Origin: an uncultured Planococcus sp.
Lineage (GTDB): Bacteria; Bacillota; Bacilli; Bacillales_A; Planococcaceae
Direction of reading: 5' to 3'
Length of the DNA stretch: 64,000 nt
NCBI GenBank assembly: GCA_947493585.1
Contig: CANLRI010000001.1
Location: forward strand, 1,612,001 to 1,676,000
Shown here: positions 33,329 to 41,678 of the stretch, one piece after another
Position numbering within the stretch: position 1 is the first letter of the stretch
Layout: the number at the start of each line of letters is the position of its first letter
The notes under the pieces: model-generated
Told to the model about the DNA's origin: nothing
Databases searched by the model: none
The model's input: the letters and a program-made list of their open reading frames with translations, nothing else
Translations under genes and position numbers: made by a program

Positions 33329-34111
33329 ATGATTCATCATTACCTTGGTCCGGTAGAACCTTGGTTTCAGCTAGTATCAGCATTACTGCTCGCCTGGGCA
33401 ATGATGTTTTACCCGATGCTATCAATCTGGACCAATGAACGCTACAAAAAATGGCCCATGCACCGCTACGTCTATTGGTTTGCCGGCGTCATTGTCGCGG
33501 GTGCTTCATTAGTCGGCCCTCTAGCGAACGCAGCGCACACCAGCTTTTCCGCCCATATGACCGGTCATTTATTGCTCGGCATGCTGGCACCGCTATTATT
33601 ACTCCACGGTAAACCACTGGCCTTGGTGATGAGGGCGTTGCCGACCAATGCCGCGCGCCGTTTGATTCGCCTACTAAATAGTCGATTCATTTCATTTGCC
33701 AGCCATCCCGTGAGCACTGCTCTGTTGAATTTTGGCGGACTGTTTATGCTTTATCGAACGGACCTGTTCATATGGATGCATCAATCAACTTGGATTTATG
33801 CATTGGTTCATATTCATGTTGTGTTCGCAGGTTATTTATTCACCTGGTCAATCCTGTACGGAGATTTGACTATTCATCGCCATTCATTCCGTATGCGCGC
33901 AGCGGTCTTGATTGTTGCGCTTGCAAGCCATAAAGTGTTGGCCAAATTGCTCTACGCCATGCCCCCCGCTGGAGTCACGACGAGTGACGGGGAGATGGGG
34001 GCATTGATCATGTATTATGGGGGCGACGTTATCGATCTGGCACTTATCATCCTGTTTTGCTATAGCTGGTACAAAGCGACTGCACCTGGTCGAATCACAC
34101 GCGCAGTTTGA
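33329..34111 (+). CDS. Cytochrome c oxidase assembly factor, CtaG (Caa3) family
   Basis: A 260-aa protein with seven hydrophobic segments, matching the CtaG/Caa3 family needed for caa3 oxidase assembly in Bacillus. Family regions: GPLANAAHTSFSAHMTGHLLLGMLAPLLLLHGKP with conserved His, VHIHVVFAGYLFTWSI and ASHKVLAKLLYA. B. subtilis CtaG has about 297 aa. Here the gene is away from the ctaCDEF cluster and paired with DUF2243, so it may be a paralogue rather than the canonical CtaG. The ribosome binding site (AAAGGCGG) is 13 bp away. Confidence 0.86.
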   Translation: MIHHYLGPVEPWFQLVSALLLAWAMMFYPMLSIWTNERYKKWPMHRYVYWFAGVIVAGASLVGPLANAAHTSFSAHMTGHLLLGMLAPLLLLHGKPLALVMRALPTNAARRLIRLLNSRFISFASHPVSTALLNFGGLFMLYRTDLFIWMHQSTWIYALVHIHVVFAGYLFTWSILYGDLTIHRHSFRMRAAVLIVALASHKVLAKLLYAMPPAGVTTSDGEMGALIMYYGGDVIDLALIILFCYSWYKATAPGRITRAV

Positions 34112-34142
34112 AAACCATTTCCTTTTAGGAGATGGTTTTTTC
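34111..34142 (+). terminator. Intrinsic terminator after the CtaG-like gene
   Basis: AAAACCAT / ATGGTTTT stem extended by TCC/GGA, with a T-run; it begins at the last base of the stop codon. Confidence 0.82.
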
Positions 34143-34233
34143 TTGGCCGCTATTTGTTTTGTTTATCGCACGTGCGGGCGGAAACGGAGAAATGATGGTA
34201 GACTAGAAGAAAGCAATTGTCAGGAGGCACGTA

Positions 34234-35124
34234 ATGAATAGCTACATCGTCATGCAGGGGGAAACCTATAGAGAAGAAAAGCGCCTCGGGATTCTCCGGG
34301 CGCCTACGAAAGACAAATCCGGCGCCACTCCGCATTCGTGGGAACGCGTCAAATTATTACAAAAAGGGGATCGGACCTTCCATTATGCCAAAGGAGCACT
34401 CGTTGCAGTCGGCACGATCCAAGAAGATGCACACGAGCAGTCAGCAGGTATGGCAGAAGCTGAATGGATAGCGCCTTGTGAATACTTGGAGCTGGATAGC
34501 CCGTTGGAAATCGCGTCATGTATCAAAATAGTGGCGGAACATTTGCCAATTAAATATTCTGCTTTCCAGCCAGATGGAAATGGAAACTCAGGCTATGTGT
34601 TTCCGTGCAATGAATCGTTGGCATTGGTGTTTTTGGAATTATTGTCGTCATCGAAATGGCGCAATATTGAGCAATTGGAATTTGTTTACGATGCCGTGCG
34701 TGAGGAAAAATACAATTCCCTGACGGCATGGATGATGGATTCCGAATACTTGATCCGGCGAAAGTTCAGGGACTTGAAGAGTCAATTTAAGGCGACGCAA
34801 ATGGAGCGTTGGGGAAATCAATGTGCCATCTGCGGTCTTGACAACCCTGCGCTGCTTAGGGCGGCCTATAGCAAACCCTGGAAAGACAGCAGTGATGCAG
34901 AACGGACCAATCCTGCAAATGGTGTGCTATTATGTGCCAATCACGCAGCGCTATATGAAAGTGGCCAAATTTCCTTTACGGGTTTCGGCACGCTCAGGAT
35001 GTCAACAGCGCTTGAGCCGCAAGCGAACCAGTATGGCTTGAAGAAAAATATGCGCATCGCAGCAAAGGATTCCAATATAGCTTTTTTCAGATGGCATAGA
35101 AATAACTTTTTCGATACTGAATAA
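34234..35124 (+). CDS. HNH-endonuclease-family protein with N-terminal PUA/EVE-like domain and altered active site
   Basis: A 296-aa protein. The N-terminal 80 residues look like a PUA/EVE-type reader fold (GDRTFHYAKGALVAVGTI, 45-62), as in modified-base-directed restriction enzymes. The C-terminal part is an HNH_2-type domain: CAIC (197-200), then AAYSKPWKDSSDAERTNPANG and LLCANHAALYESG. The usual first His (AAHIKPW-type) is Tyr212 (codon TAT), while Asn229 and His237 remain. The protein may be catalytically altered or inactive. AGGAGG precedes the start. It stands alone, with no methylase or other restriction gene nearby. Confidence 0.8.
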   Translation: MNSYIVMQGETYREEKRLGILRAPTKDKSGATPHSWERVKLLQKGDRTFHYAKGALVAVGTIQEDAHEQSAGMAEAEWIAPCEYLELDSPLEIASCIKIVAEHLPIKYSAFQPDGNGNSGYVFPCNESLALVFLELLSSSKWRNIEQLEFVYDAVREEKYNSLTAWMMDSEYLIRRKFRDLKSQFKATQMERWGNQCAICGLDNPALLRAAYSKPWKDSSDAERTNPANGVLLCANHAALYESGQISFTGFGTLRMSTALEPQANQYGLKKNMRIAAKDSNIAFFRWHRNNFFDTE

Positions 35125-35132
35125 CACTTATG

Positions 35133-35158
35133 AAGCGCAGCAATTGCTGCGCTTTTTT
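35133..35158 (+). terminator. Intrinsic terminator after the HNH-family gene
   Basis: A palindromic stem AAGCGCAGCAA / TTGCTGCGCTT followed by T residues. Confidence 0.87.
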
Positions 35159-35437
35159 CTATTCAAAAAATATTCATTAAACTATGCATGCATACCTCTT
35201 CTTGAGGCTGTACGAGTTTGGGTGGATATTTAGCTGGACGTAAGGATTGAAAGCAAATAATCACTCGTGAATATTAATGAATAAAAAGAGGTGCGCCAGA
35301 AATGTGAATTTATTCATCTATTCAACACTGTTTTTATTTTACTGAAATCATTGTTTCTGCCATATCCCTATACCCGAGTTGTTCGGGGGTGGCGGAATAT
35401 ATTTCAATGTCACACTGAATATTTTGGTTAGATGTGG
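35159..35437. other. Intergenic region upstream of the LacI-family gene
   Basis: AT-rich spacer of about 280 bp after the terminator, with no convincing gene. Confidence 0.4.
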
Positions 35438-35443
35438 TATAGT
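35435..35443 (+). promoter_or_regulatory. Extended -10 promoter element for the LacI-family regulator
   Basis: TG-G-TATAGT, an extended -10 element, about 36 bp before the start codon. No -35 box is clear. Confidence 0.5.
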
Positions 35444-35479
35444 GTATTCAACAAATGAATGAATGGAAGGGTGACAGAA

Positions 35480-36466
35480 ATGGTGTCGACCACAGAAGTT
35501 GCAAAACATGCAGGAGTCTCTCAAACGACCGTTTCCCGGGTATTGAATCGGCCTGAGCAAGTGAAAAAAGAAACTTATGACAAAGTGATGCAAGCCTTAG
35601 CTGAATTGGATTATGGTAATTCAAGCATCGCAAATGCACAGCCTGTCGAAAGGCCAAAACAAATAGCTGTGCTGTTTTCGAAAGATTGTGCTGCCGATGA
35701 ATTCGCCCATTTACGCGAGTTTGCAGAATCAGCGCAGGCATATGGCTACCAGTTAACAGGCCATGCATTGACTGGCAGCGAATCAGCAGAAGCCGGCAAA
35801 TCTTTAGTGAATGGCGTCGCTGGCGTCATCGGCATCGGAAATTTGCCCATTGAACTGAAGGAATACATCAATGAAACAAGTTCATTTTTGCAAGCAGAAG
35901 TAACATCAAACGAGATGAAACCATTTGACGGGCGCAAAGCGGCATTTCTTGCCACTAGCCATCTTGCTGAAAAAGATCACCAGCAGATCGCTTGGGTAGG
36001 AAGAGACTTGCCAGATAGCGGCGAAAGGCTGCAAGGATATTATGAAGCTTTGGCACAACATCAATTAAAGCTGCGCAAAAAACGCATCCATTCTACGCAA
36101 AACCCAGCGGATTTTGATGCCATTGCCGCGGAATTGCGTACGTTCAAAAAACCGACCAGTGCATTTGTTGCCGCGAGTTACGAAGACGGACTGAAATTAT
36201 TCAATTCCTTGAAAAGTGCCGGATTCAAGGTGCCTAAAGATATCAGCATCGTGGTTGTAGGGGAGCCTGATGAGGAAGGTGACGTTGAATTGACGGCAGT
36301 CAAGCCGTCAGCTGCTGCACAGCCGTTCGCCCAGCAAGTGGTTGAGCGCCTGCTCCAGCAAATTGATGGAAAAGAAACTGAGTTGCCATATGCCGAGGAC
36401 GAATTACAACTCAATAAAGGCGTAACCGTGAAGAAGTATAAAGAGCGGCAAAAAAGCAAAGCGTAA
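35480..36466 (+). CDS. LacI-family transcriptional regulator
   Basis: A 328-aa regulator with an N-terminal LacI helix-turn-helix (about 4-45: TTEVAKHAGVSQTTVSRVLNR) and a C-terminal sugar-binding-like domain. The effector domain contains the family elements HLAEKDHQQIAWVGR and VPKDISIVVVGEPDEEGDVELTAVKPS. The start at 35480 is taken because the helix-turn-helix begins there; upstream in-frame ATGs lack a good site. No sugar uptake or catabolic gene is adjacent, so the target is unknown and may include its own gene. Confidence 0.92.
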   Translation: MVSTTEVAKHAGVSQTTVSRVLNRPEQVKKETYDKVMQALAELDYGNSSIANAQPVERPKQIAVLFSKDCAADEFAHLREFAESAQAYGYQLTGHALTGSESAEAGKSLVNGVAGVIGIGNLPIELKEYINETSSFLQAEVTSNEMKPFDGRKAAFLATSHLAEKDHQQIAWVGRDLPDSGERLQGYYEALAQHQLKLRKKRIHSTQNPADFDAIAAELRTFKKPTSAFVAASYEDGLKLFNSLKSAGFKVPKDISIVVVGEPDEEGDVELTAVKPSAAAQPFAQQVVERLLQQIDGKETELPYAEDELQLNKGVTVKKYKERQKSKA

Positions 36467-36470
36467 CCAT

Positions 36471-36508
36471 AAAAAGCGTTCGTACAGGAAACTGTACGGA
36501 CGCTTTTT
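36471..36508. terminator. Bidirectional terminator between the LacI-family gene and the YqcI/YcgG gene
   Basis: A 17-bp stem (36471-36487 with 36492-36508, one G-T mismatch), loop GAAA, and A/T tails between convergent genes. Confidence 0.9.
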
Positions 36509-36512
36509 TTCA

Positions 36513-37244
36513 TTAAAGCTCTTTGTGTGAAAACGGGCATTTTCCCTTGACCGGCTCAATATCATCGCCAATAAAAAACTGCTTCCATTCATTGTGTTCA
36601 GGATCGCCAAAATGGCTTATGTCTGGGTGGGTCGGCAATTCATCCCATTTCTCAACTCGTTCACGCACTTTCTCGCGCGACATGATGCCGCCTTTTTCGG
36701 TCCCTGTCAGTCCTTCGAAAATCCTTCTCGGCTGGAATCCGAGCACCATCGAATTTCCAAGGTGGCGGGTGCGGCGCTGTTTATAGGCCGGCGCGTTGCC
36801 GAAGATGAAAATGGGCTCTCCTTTGAAATTGAAATCCCATAAATAATGGTCAGGATCGCGCGGCGCTTGTTCCGGCCATTCGGTGTCATCCATGTCATGA
36901 AGATACTGAAGAATCTCCCAGAACTGCTTGCGGTAAGCATTCAGAGGCCCTTCAGATTCAAATGGTTCCACAAACACGAACAGGCCATGACGCTTATGCT
37001 TTGGGTCTTCGAATAAAGTCAGAAATTCCGCAACAGCTCCAGGCAAGTTGGACCAATCGTTTTGGCTTATATAGGCATAGCGCAGCTCGCTTTTCAATTC
37101 GCCGCTTCTGCCGAAATAGCACGGGAACGTCTTGTCCGTTACCGTCTCATGGAAAGTTTTGTATTCGCGCAGCAACCAGTCAGGCAAGTCGTTGCGGTTT
37201 GTGAAGTCTTCTTTTGTCAATAAAGCAGGGATAGTGGTTTGCAT
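36513..37244 (-). CDS. YqcI/YcgG family protein (possible haem-dependent N-hydroxylase family)
   Basis: A 243-aa soluble protein of the YqcI/YcgG family. The family includes GntA, a haem-dependent N-hydroxylase of guanitoxin synthesis, so an oxidative haem enzyme is possible here. Motifs seen: FPCYFGRSGELK near 40-51, GLFVFVEPFE, HYLWDFNFKGEPIFIFGNAPAY, TRHLGNSMVLGFQPRRIFEGL and a C-terminal GKCPFSH with a cysteine that could be an axial ligand (inference). GGAGG is 9 bp before the ATG. No biosynthetic neighbours are present, so its substrate is unknown. Confidence 0.82.
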   Translation of the reverse strand: MQTTIPALLTKEDFTNRNDLPDWLLREYKTFHETVTDKTFPCYFGRSGELKSELRYAYISQNDWSNLPGAVAEFLTLFEDPKHKRHGLFVFVEPFESEGPLNAYRKQFWEILQYLHDMDDTEWPEQAPRDPDHYLWDFNFKGEPIFIFGNAPAYKQRRTRHLGNSMVLGFQPRRIFEGLTGTEKGGIMSREKVRERVEKWDELPTHPDISHFGDPEHNEWKQFFIGDDIEPVKGKCPFSHKEL

Positions 37245-37353
37245 TACTTAGCCTCCAATTTCAAAATCTCATCCTTCTATTTGTTCCCTGAATGGTTTTG
37301 ATTGAAACACCCTTTATAAACTTGTCGGAAATAACGTCGATAAGAGAGTAATG

Positions 37354-37382
37354 AAAAAAACGCTGCAAAACAGCGCTTTTTC
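37354..37382 (-). terminator. Intrinsic terminator after the ion-channel gene
   Basis: On the minus strand AAAAGCGCTG / CAGCGTTTTT, a stem with a TTTTG loop and a T-run, about 45 bp after the channel stop codon. Confidence 0.85.
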
Positions 37383-37425
37383 ATGATCAATTTCCGGGAG
37401 TTTCCAGAGGAGATGATTCGCTTAT

Positions 37426-38427
37426 TCATTCAAGATCGTTTGCGGTACCTGGCCATTCCTCGCCCGTCATTTCCACTAGCCCGAGAAGTTTTCTTCTGCG
37501 TCGTTCAAGCGATTGCATCGTTTCTTCATAGGAGCCTGCATCTACTGTCGGGATCGACCGGTCGAGAGATGCCAGCACTTGGTGCGGCGGAACCACCGAG
37601 GATGCATCGATAGATGAACTGTGCAAGGTATCCAAATAACTGGTGATGCTGCTTGAGAGTTCCTGCATCAATAAAGCATCGGGCTGAATATCTCTTGGTA
37701 TGCCGTATGTTAAGAAAGTCAATGATTCATCGAGTACGACAATATTGACTGGCAGCGAACGGTCGTGTGTTGAGCTGCGGTAATAATGGAGTACAGGATA
37801 GGCGTTGTACTTCGATACGGCATTGCTTAATTCATTGGCAAAGGTATCGAGCAATAGATTAAGATTATCGAAATTTTTTCCATTCCACGAATTGTTGACA
37901 AAGGAAGCGGGATCTTTCGCAATGCCGCTGATACTCGCGTCAAGTGAACGTTTTTCCGACACGGCGCTCAACACTTGCAGCAAATAAGTCACCCCGAATG
38001 TAATGAATAACATGCCGGTGCCGGTCGCAAAGATCGCCACGATCTGCCAGATGCCGTCATCCGGAGCGAATTCGCCGTTGCCAAGTGTGAAAATCAAATA
38101 GCCTGCATAATAGGCATATTCAATCCAAGACAATGGGCCGCCGTCTTTAGTATCGACAATCATATCCGAACTGGCAAAAATGAAAGTCCAGCCCGCCCAT
38201 AACAGGAAAATCCATGTTGCCAAAGTGGAGACCAATATAATGGGTCCGGCGAGGCTCAGAAATTTTGAGTTGTTTCGACTCACTTGCTTATGCAGTGTCC
38301 GATAAGCGGAAGTGAGCTTGTTGGTCAAGGGGCCGGCGCCGCCATCGACCCATAAAGTCGTCCAGATGAAATCGATTAGCGTGAGGACGACGATGCTGAT
38401 GCCGATAGCTAGATAAAGCTGATCCAT
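37426..38427 (-). CDS. Two-pore-helix ion channel family protein with atypical filter
   Basis: A 333-aa membrane protein. Hydrophobic segments at about 5-27 and 60-85, a pore-loop-like region at 100-121 and a helix at 127-152 give an ion-channel layout. The position of the selectivity filter reads TLGNGE (114-119) instead of the potassium signature TxGYG. The C-terminal 180 residues are cytoplasmic and helical (FDNLNLLLDTFANELSNAVSKYN). Members of this group are annotated as potassium channel family, but the filter change makes the ion uncertain. It is monocistronic. Confidence 0.82.
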   Translation of the reverse strand: MDQLYLAIGISIVVLTLIDFIWTTLWVDGGAGPLTNKLTSAYRTLHKQVSRNNSKFLSLAGPIILVSTLATWIFLLWAGWTFIFASSDMIVDTKDGGPLSWIEYAYYAGYLIFTLGNGEFAPDDGIWQIVAIFATGTGMLFITFGVTYLLQVLSAVSEKRSLDASISGIAKDPASFVNNSWNGKNFDNLNLLLDTFANELSNAVSKYNAYPVLHYYRSSTHDRSLPVNIVVLDESLTFLTYGIPRDIQPDALLMQELSSSITSYLDTLHSSSIDASSVVPPHQVLASLDRSIPTVDAGSYEETMQSLERRRRKLLGLVEMTGEEWPGTANDLE

Positions 38428-38529
38428 CTACATTCCTCCTTTAAGCTTGCTATTTGTCCATACCCAACCAGCCCAGCACAATATGCACATAAGCGTGAAA
38501 AGGGATAACCAGCAAGCCCCTATGTTAAA

Positions 38530-39255
38530 ATGAAGAGATACAAAAGCGAGAGGGCGTGCAGAAGATTGGGCAAGAACTTCCGGTCAGGTGCCCTTTATCA
38601 AAAGGCACTCAGACGTAAACAACGCAATGCGGCAAAGCCGCGACAAATAGATAAGATCATTATTCTCGGTGATTCGGTGGCATATGGCTACGGGACAAAA
38701 GGCGGGATTGCAAGGCATTTGGAAGACAGTTTTCCAGATAGCGAAGTGCTGAATTTCGGCATCAACGGATTGACGAGCGATGGCCTTGTCGAACGGCTCC
38801 GAGCCAATCACTGGCAGGCAGAATTGGCTCATGCCGATCTGGTGCTGCTGAATATCGGAGGCAACGATTTACTGCGCCAATACCAGGGCGGAGGTGCAGG
38901 CGAGTTGATCCGCCAGTTTGCTGCATTGAAAAAGAAATACCGCCGAAATTTATTGGAGATTTACGGAACTATTCAAAAAGGCAATGAGCAAGTGCTCATT
39001 GTCCAAAACAGTTTATACAATTCGATGAAAAAAGAAGTGCAGTATTTCGGTTTCACCAATCTGCTGTTTCGCATGTGGAATTCAGCGATCGGTGCGAAAG
39101 GCGTCATCGTTTCGAACACGTGGAAAATGGGGAAAGTGCCGTCCATCTGGCTGGATTCGATACACCCAAACGAAGAAGGCTATGTGATTATGCACCAACT
39201 ATTATTGGAAACTTTACAAACTACTGGCATACCAGCCGCCAATGAGCGTCGATAA
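38530..39255 (+). CDS. SGNH/GDSL-type hydrolase
   Basis: A 241-aa (from the first ATG) cytoplasmic hydrolase of the SGNH superfamily, which contains esterases, lipases and deacetylases. Block I is GDSVAYG with Ser49 in the LGDS context, the NFGINGLTSDGL segment holds the block II Gly, block III is NIGGNDL, and block V is DSIHPNEEG with the catalytic Asp/His. No signal peptide is visible. The start is uncertain: the ATG at 38530 overlaps a possible extended -10 (TG-T-TAAAAT), and a TTG at 38566 behind GAGAGGG would give 229 aa. Confidence 0.87.
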   Translation: MKRYKSERACRRLGKNFRSGALYQKALRRKQRNAAKPRQIDKIIILGDSVAYGYGTKGGIARHLEDSFPDSEVLNFGINGLTSDGLVERLRANHWQAELAHADLVLLNIGGNDLLRQYQGGGAGELIRQFAALKKKYRRNLLEIYGTIQKGNEQVLIVQNSLYNSMKKEVQYFGFTNLLFRMWNSAIGAKGVIVSNTWKMGKVPSIWLDSIHPNEEGYVIMHQLLLETLQTTGIPAANERR

Positions 39256-39261
39256 TTCACT

Positions 39262-39294
39262 AAACCCGGGCCATCTATGGCTTCCGGGTTTTTT
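39262..39294 (+). terminator. Intrinsic terminator after the SGNH hydrolase gene
   Basis: AAACCCGG / CCGGGTTT stem with an inner GCCAT...ATGGC pair and a T-run. Confidence 0.88.
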
Positions 39295-39348
39295 GATGCG
39301 AAAAATAAAACTGCGCGCGAAGCTCTATGAGTGGATGGGAGAAAATAC

Positions 39349-39376
39349 TTGCGGTTTTTAAAGAACGTGGTATATT
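39349..39376 (+). promoter_or_regulatory. Promoter of the acyltransferase gene
   Basis: TTGCGG (39349-39354), 16 bp, then TATATT (39371-39376) preceded by TG-G (extended -10). Confidence 0.58.
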
Positions 39377-39465
39377 ATGTCTATAAATTTTCGAAATAAA
39401 TGATACCTATGGTTCGTTATAGGACTTTGGTCGATCGTCTAATTCACGGTAGAGGGGTGGGGCGT

Positions 39466-40560
39466 GTGAGAAGAAAGCTAGTGCTGATTCAATTATCGAG
39501 GGCATTGGTGCCATTATTGGTCATGCTTCACCATTTATCGACGACCATGATGGATTACTACGGATTCAATATATGGAACTTGGCTTATTTGCCGCTGACG
39601 GGCGGCGTCTACTATTTCTTTTCCTTGTCGGGATTTATGGCTTATTATATTTATCGGAAGAAATTTGGCAAGAAAGGGCAGTTGAAAGACTTTCTTGTGA
39701 ATCGTTTTATACGGATTTACCCCTTGTACTGGGTGGTGACCATCGCATTTTTAATCTTGGCGTTTCTGTTCCCATGGTTTGCAACCGGCGCGGAGCGGGA
39801 TCCCGCTGTTATTTTAACCTCAATTTTTTTAGTTCCGAATCCTGAGTGGCAAGACCCGTTCTTGATAGTTGCTTGGTCATTGGAATACACTATTTATTTT
39901 TATCTGATGTTCTCACTGCTTTTTATCAATCCGCGATTTATCGGGAAGGCGTTATTTGTTGGCTGGGGCGTTTTTTCGTTTTTTGGCGCCACAGGTATTG
40001 TCTATATCGATCATTTTCTCTTCGATTTCCTGTTTGTTTCCTATAATTTTATGTTCATAGCGGGTGTGGTTTGTGCATGGCTCATCCTTAATGTGAAAAT
40101 TCCGCTCAGCGCAGGATACTTATTTATGGTGCTTGGATTGCTTGGCTTCCCTATAACTTGGATGAATGCGTTAAATCCTTTTATGGAAATAAGCTTCGAA
40201 ACAAGTGCCAGCGTCTCTATCATGCTGTTATTGATCGGTCTTGGCGCAATCGATTTAAAAAAGGATATCCATATTCCGAACGCACTACACCAGCTCGGCA
40301 ATGCTGCTTTTGCAATTTATCTGGTTCACAATGTGGTACTCGACTTGTTTGCTGAATTGATGGACCAAGCAGGATTGCATGAAGTAGTTGGCGATATTGG
40401 CATGAGCCTCATACTTGTCATTTTGATGATGTTCTTTGGGGTTTTGGCGCATTTCAAGCTCGAATTGCCGCTTCACCGAATCTTTAAAGGCTGGCTGCAG
40501 CAAAACAAGGCACCTGTTGTGGCGCGAGATGGTACAGATGCTGCGACGAAAAATACTTAA
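39466..40560 (+). CDS. Acyltransferase 3 (AT3) family membrane protein
   Basis: A 364-aa protein with about ten membrane helices, of the acyltransferase-3 family, which O-acylates cell-surface sugars or lipids. Family motifs: LSRALVPLLVMLHHLS near the N-terminus with the catalytic-type His, FFSLSGFMAYYIY, and FLVNRFIRIYPLYW. The C-terminal AIYLVHNVVLDLF region matches the usual last helices. The start is GTG at 39466 with GAGGGG 8-10 bp upstream; an ATG at 39400 lies closer to the promoter but has no ribosome binding site. It is monocistronic. The acceptor is unknown. Confidence 0.88.
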   Translation: MRRKLVLIQLSRALVPLLVMLHHLSTTMMDYYGFNIWNLAYLPLTGGVYYFFSLSGFMAYYIYRKKFGKKGQLKDFLVNRFIRIYPLYWVVTIAFLILAFLFPWFATGAERDPAVILTSIFLVPNPEWQDPFLIVAWSLEYTIYFYLMFSLLFINPRFIGKALFVGWGVFSFFGATGIVYIDHFLFDFLFVSYNFMFIAGVVCAWLILNVKIPLSAGYLFMVLGLLGFPITWMNALNPFMEISFETSASVSIMLLLIGLGAIDLKKDIHIPNALHQLGNAAFAIYLVHNVVLDLFAELMDQAGLHEVVGDIGMSLILVILMMFFGVLAHFKLELPLHRIFKGWLQQNKAPVVARDGTDAATKNT

Positions 40561-40595
40561 AAAAACCCCTTAAGCCTTAGCTTAGGGGGTTTTTG
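40560..40595. terminator. Bidirectional terminator after the acyltransferase gene
   Basis: AAAACCCCTTAAGC / GCTTAGGGGGTTTT stem with A/T tails, between convergent genes. Confidence 0.88.
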
Positions 40596-41015
40596 TTATT
40601 CAGGCTTATTCAATAAGTTTTGCAAGGCCTTTTTTTCGCGGCTGATTTCGTCGACGGTGCGGACGCCCATTTTGCGGAAAATGGCGATCGGCGGTGTCCA
40701 TCCTTGCAGTGCATGCTGAATGATGGCTGCACTTGAAACGCCTGCTAGCAGCGCCCATTTTCGATTGGCTCGAACTGCCAAAAGAGCGGAAATGGCTGCA
40801 ATGGACGCCATATTTACTTTCATTAGGCGTTCTGTGTCCCATTCGTGGTCCAACTCATTGATACGCATCTGAATTTCATTTTTGCCTTGGCGCTTGTAGT
40901 AATTGACCGAGGCTTCGGTTTCCCGTTCGATTTGCTGATTGATGTAATCAGGTGTGTAATCGCTCACTTTAGATTGTGTTGATGGCAATTGTTCTTTTGC
41001 TAAATCCAGTTCCAT
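40596..41015 (-). CDS. DUF2892 (YgaP-like transmembrane) domain protein
   Basis: A 139-aa protein. The first 68 residues are polar and helical (INQQIERETEASVNYYKRQGK). Two membrane helices follow (about 69-105), then the DUF2892-type ending GWTPPIAIFRKMGVRTVDEISREKKAL. The usual GWCPP cysteine is Thr here. The function of the domain is unknown; in some proteins it accompanies rhodanese domains. The start at 41015 follows GGAGG. It is monocistronic. Confidence 0.78.
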   Translation of the reverse strand: MELDLAKEQLPSTQSKVSDYTPDYINQQIERETEASVNYYKRQGKNEIQMRINELDHEWDTERLMKVNMASIAAISALLAVRANRKWALLAGVSSAAIIQHALQGWTPPIAIFRKMGVRTVDEISREKKALQNLLNKPE

Positions 41016-41111
41016 GAAAAATCCTCCATTTCATTGCAAGTACTGTTTCTAGTATTCCGCAAATGGCTTTTCTTTAAACCCTTAAGTTATACGGAATCCT
41101 TGCAGCGATAT

Positions 41112-41678
41112 TTAGTCGATGCTATCTGTCTGGTCTTTCATGATTTGTTCATCCATCGGGCCGACGATTTTTTGGGCGATTTCGCCTTTTGTATTGAGGA
41201 TGTAAGTGGTCGGTACGGTGCGCACTTGATAGGCTTGCGCAGCGCTGCCCGTTTCATCCATCGGAATCGAGAAAGTTAATCCGAATTCATCGATAAACGA
41301 GCGAATCGCTTCCTCTCCGTTATCTTGTGCGGTCAAATTGACAGCCAGGATCACCACGTCGCCGTCTGTATTGTTTTCGTGGAATTCCTGCATATGCGGC
41401 ATTTCGGCGCGGCATGGGGGACACCAGGTGGCCCAGAAGTTCAAGATGACTTTTTTGCCTCGGTAATCGGAGAGTTTGACTGTGTCGCCGTTTTGGTCAG
41501 TCAATGTGAAATCGGGTGCCGTCTGCCCTTGTGAGAGGCCTTCGGCAAGTGGCTCGCCTTGAGCGTTAGCGGAAGATTCGCTAGTGTCAACAGGCTGTGT
41601 TTCTTGTTCAAAAAAATTGATGGCGATAATGGCGATCGCTGCAACCAGCAAGATGCCGATAATGGCTTTTTTTATCAT
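41112..41678 (-). CDS. Membrane-anchored thioredoxin-like protein, TlpA/ResA type
   Basis: A 188-aa extracytoplasmic thiol-disulfide oxidoreductase. An N-terminal membrane anchor (about 4-23) is followed by a thioredoxin domain with the CPPC active site (C86, C89, in NFWATWCPPCR) and the cis-proline region VRTVPTTYIL. TlpA/ResA proteins reduce apocytochrome c or other exported thiols. The gene overlaps the upstream membrane-protein gene by 4 bp (ATGA), so the two are translationally coupled. There is no adjacent cytochrome gene. The partner membrane protein may supply reducing power (inference). Confidence 0.92.
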   Translation of the reverse strand: MIKKAIIGILLVAAIAIIAINFFEQETQPVDTSESSANAQGEPLAEGLSQGQTAPDFTLTDQNGDTVKLSDYRGKKVILNFWATWCPPCRAEMPHMQEFHENNTDGDVVILAVNLTAQDNGEEAIRSFIDEFGLTFSIPMDETGSAAQAYQVRTVPTTYILNTKGEIAQKIVGPMDEQIMKDQTDSID

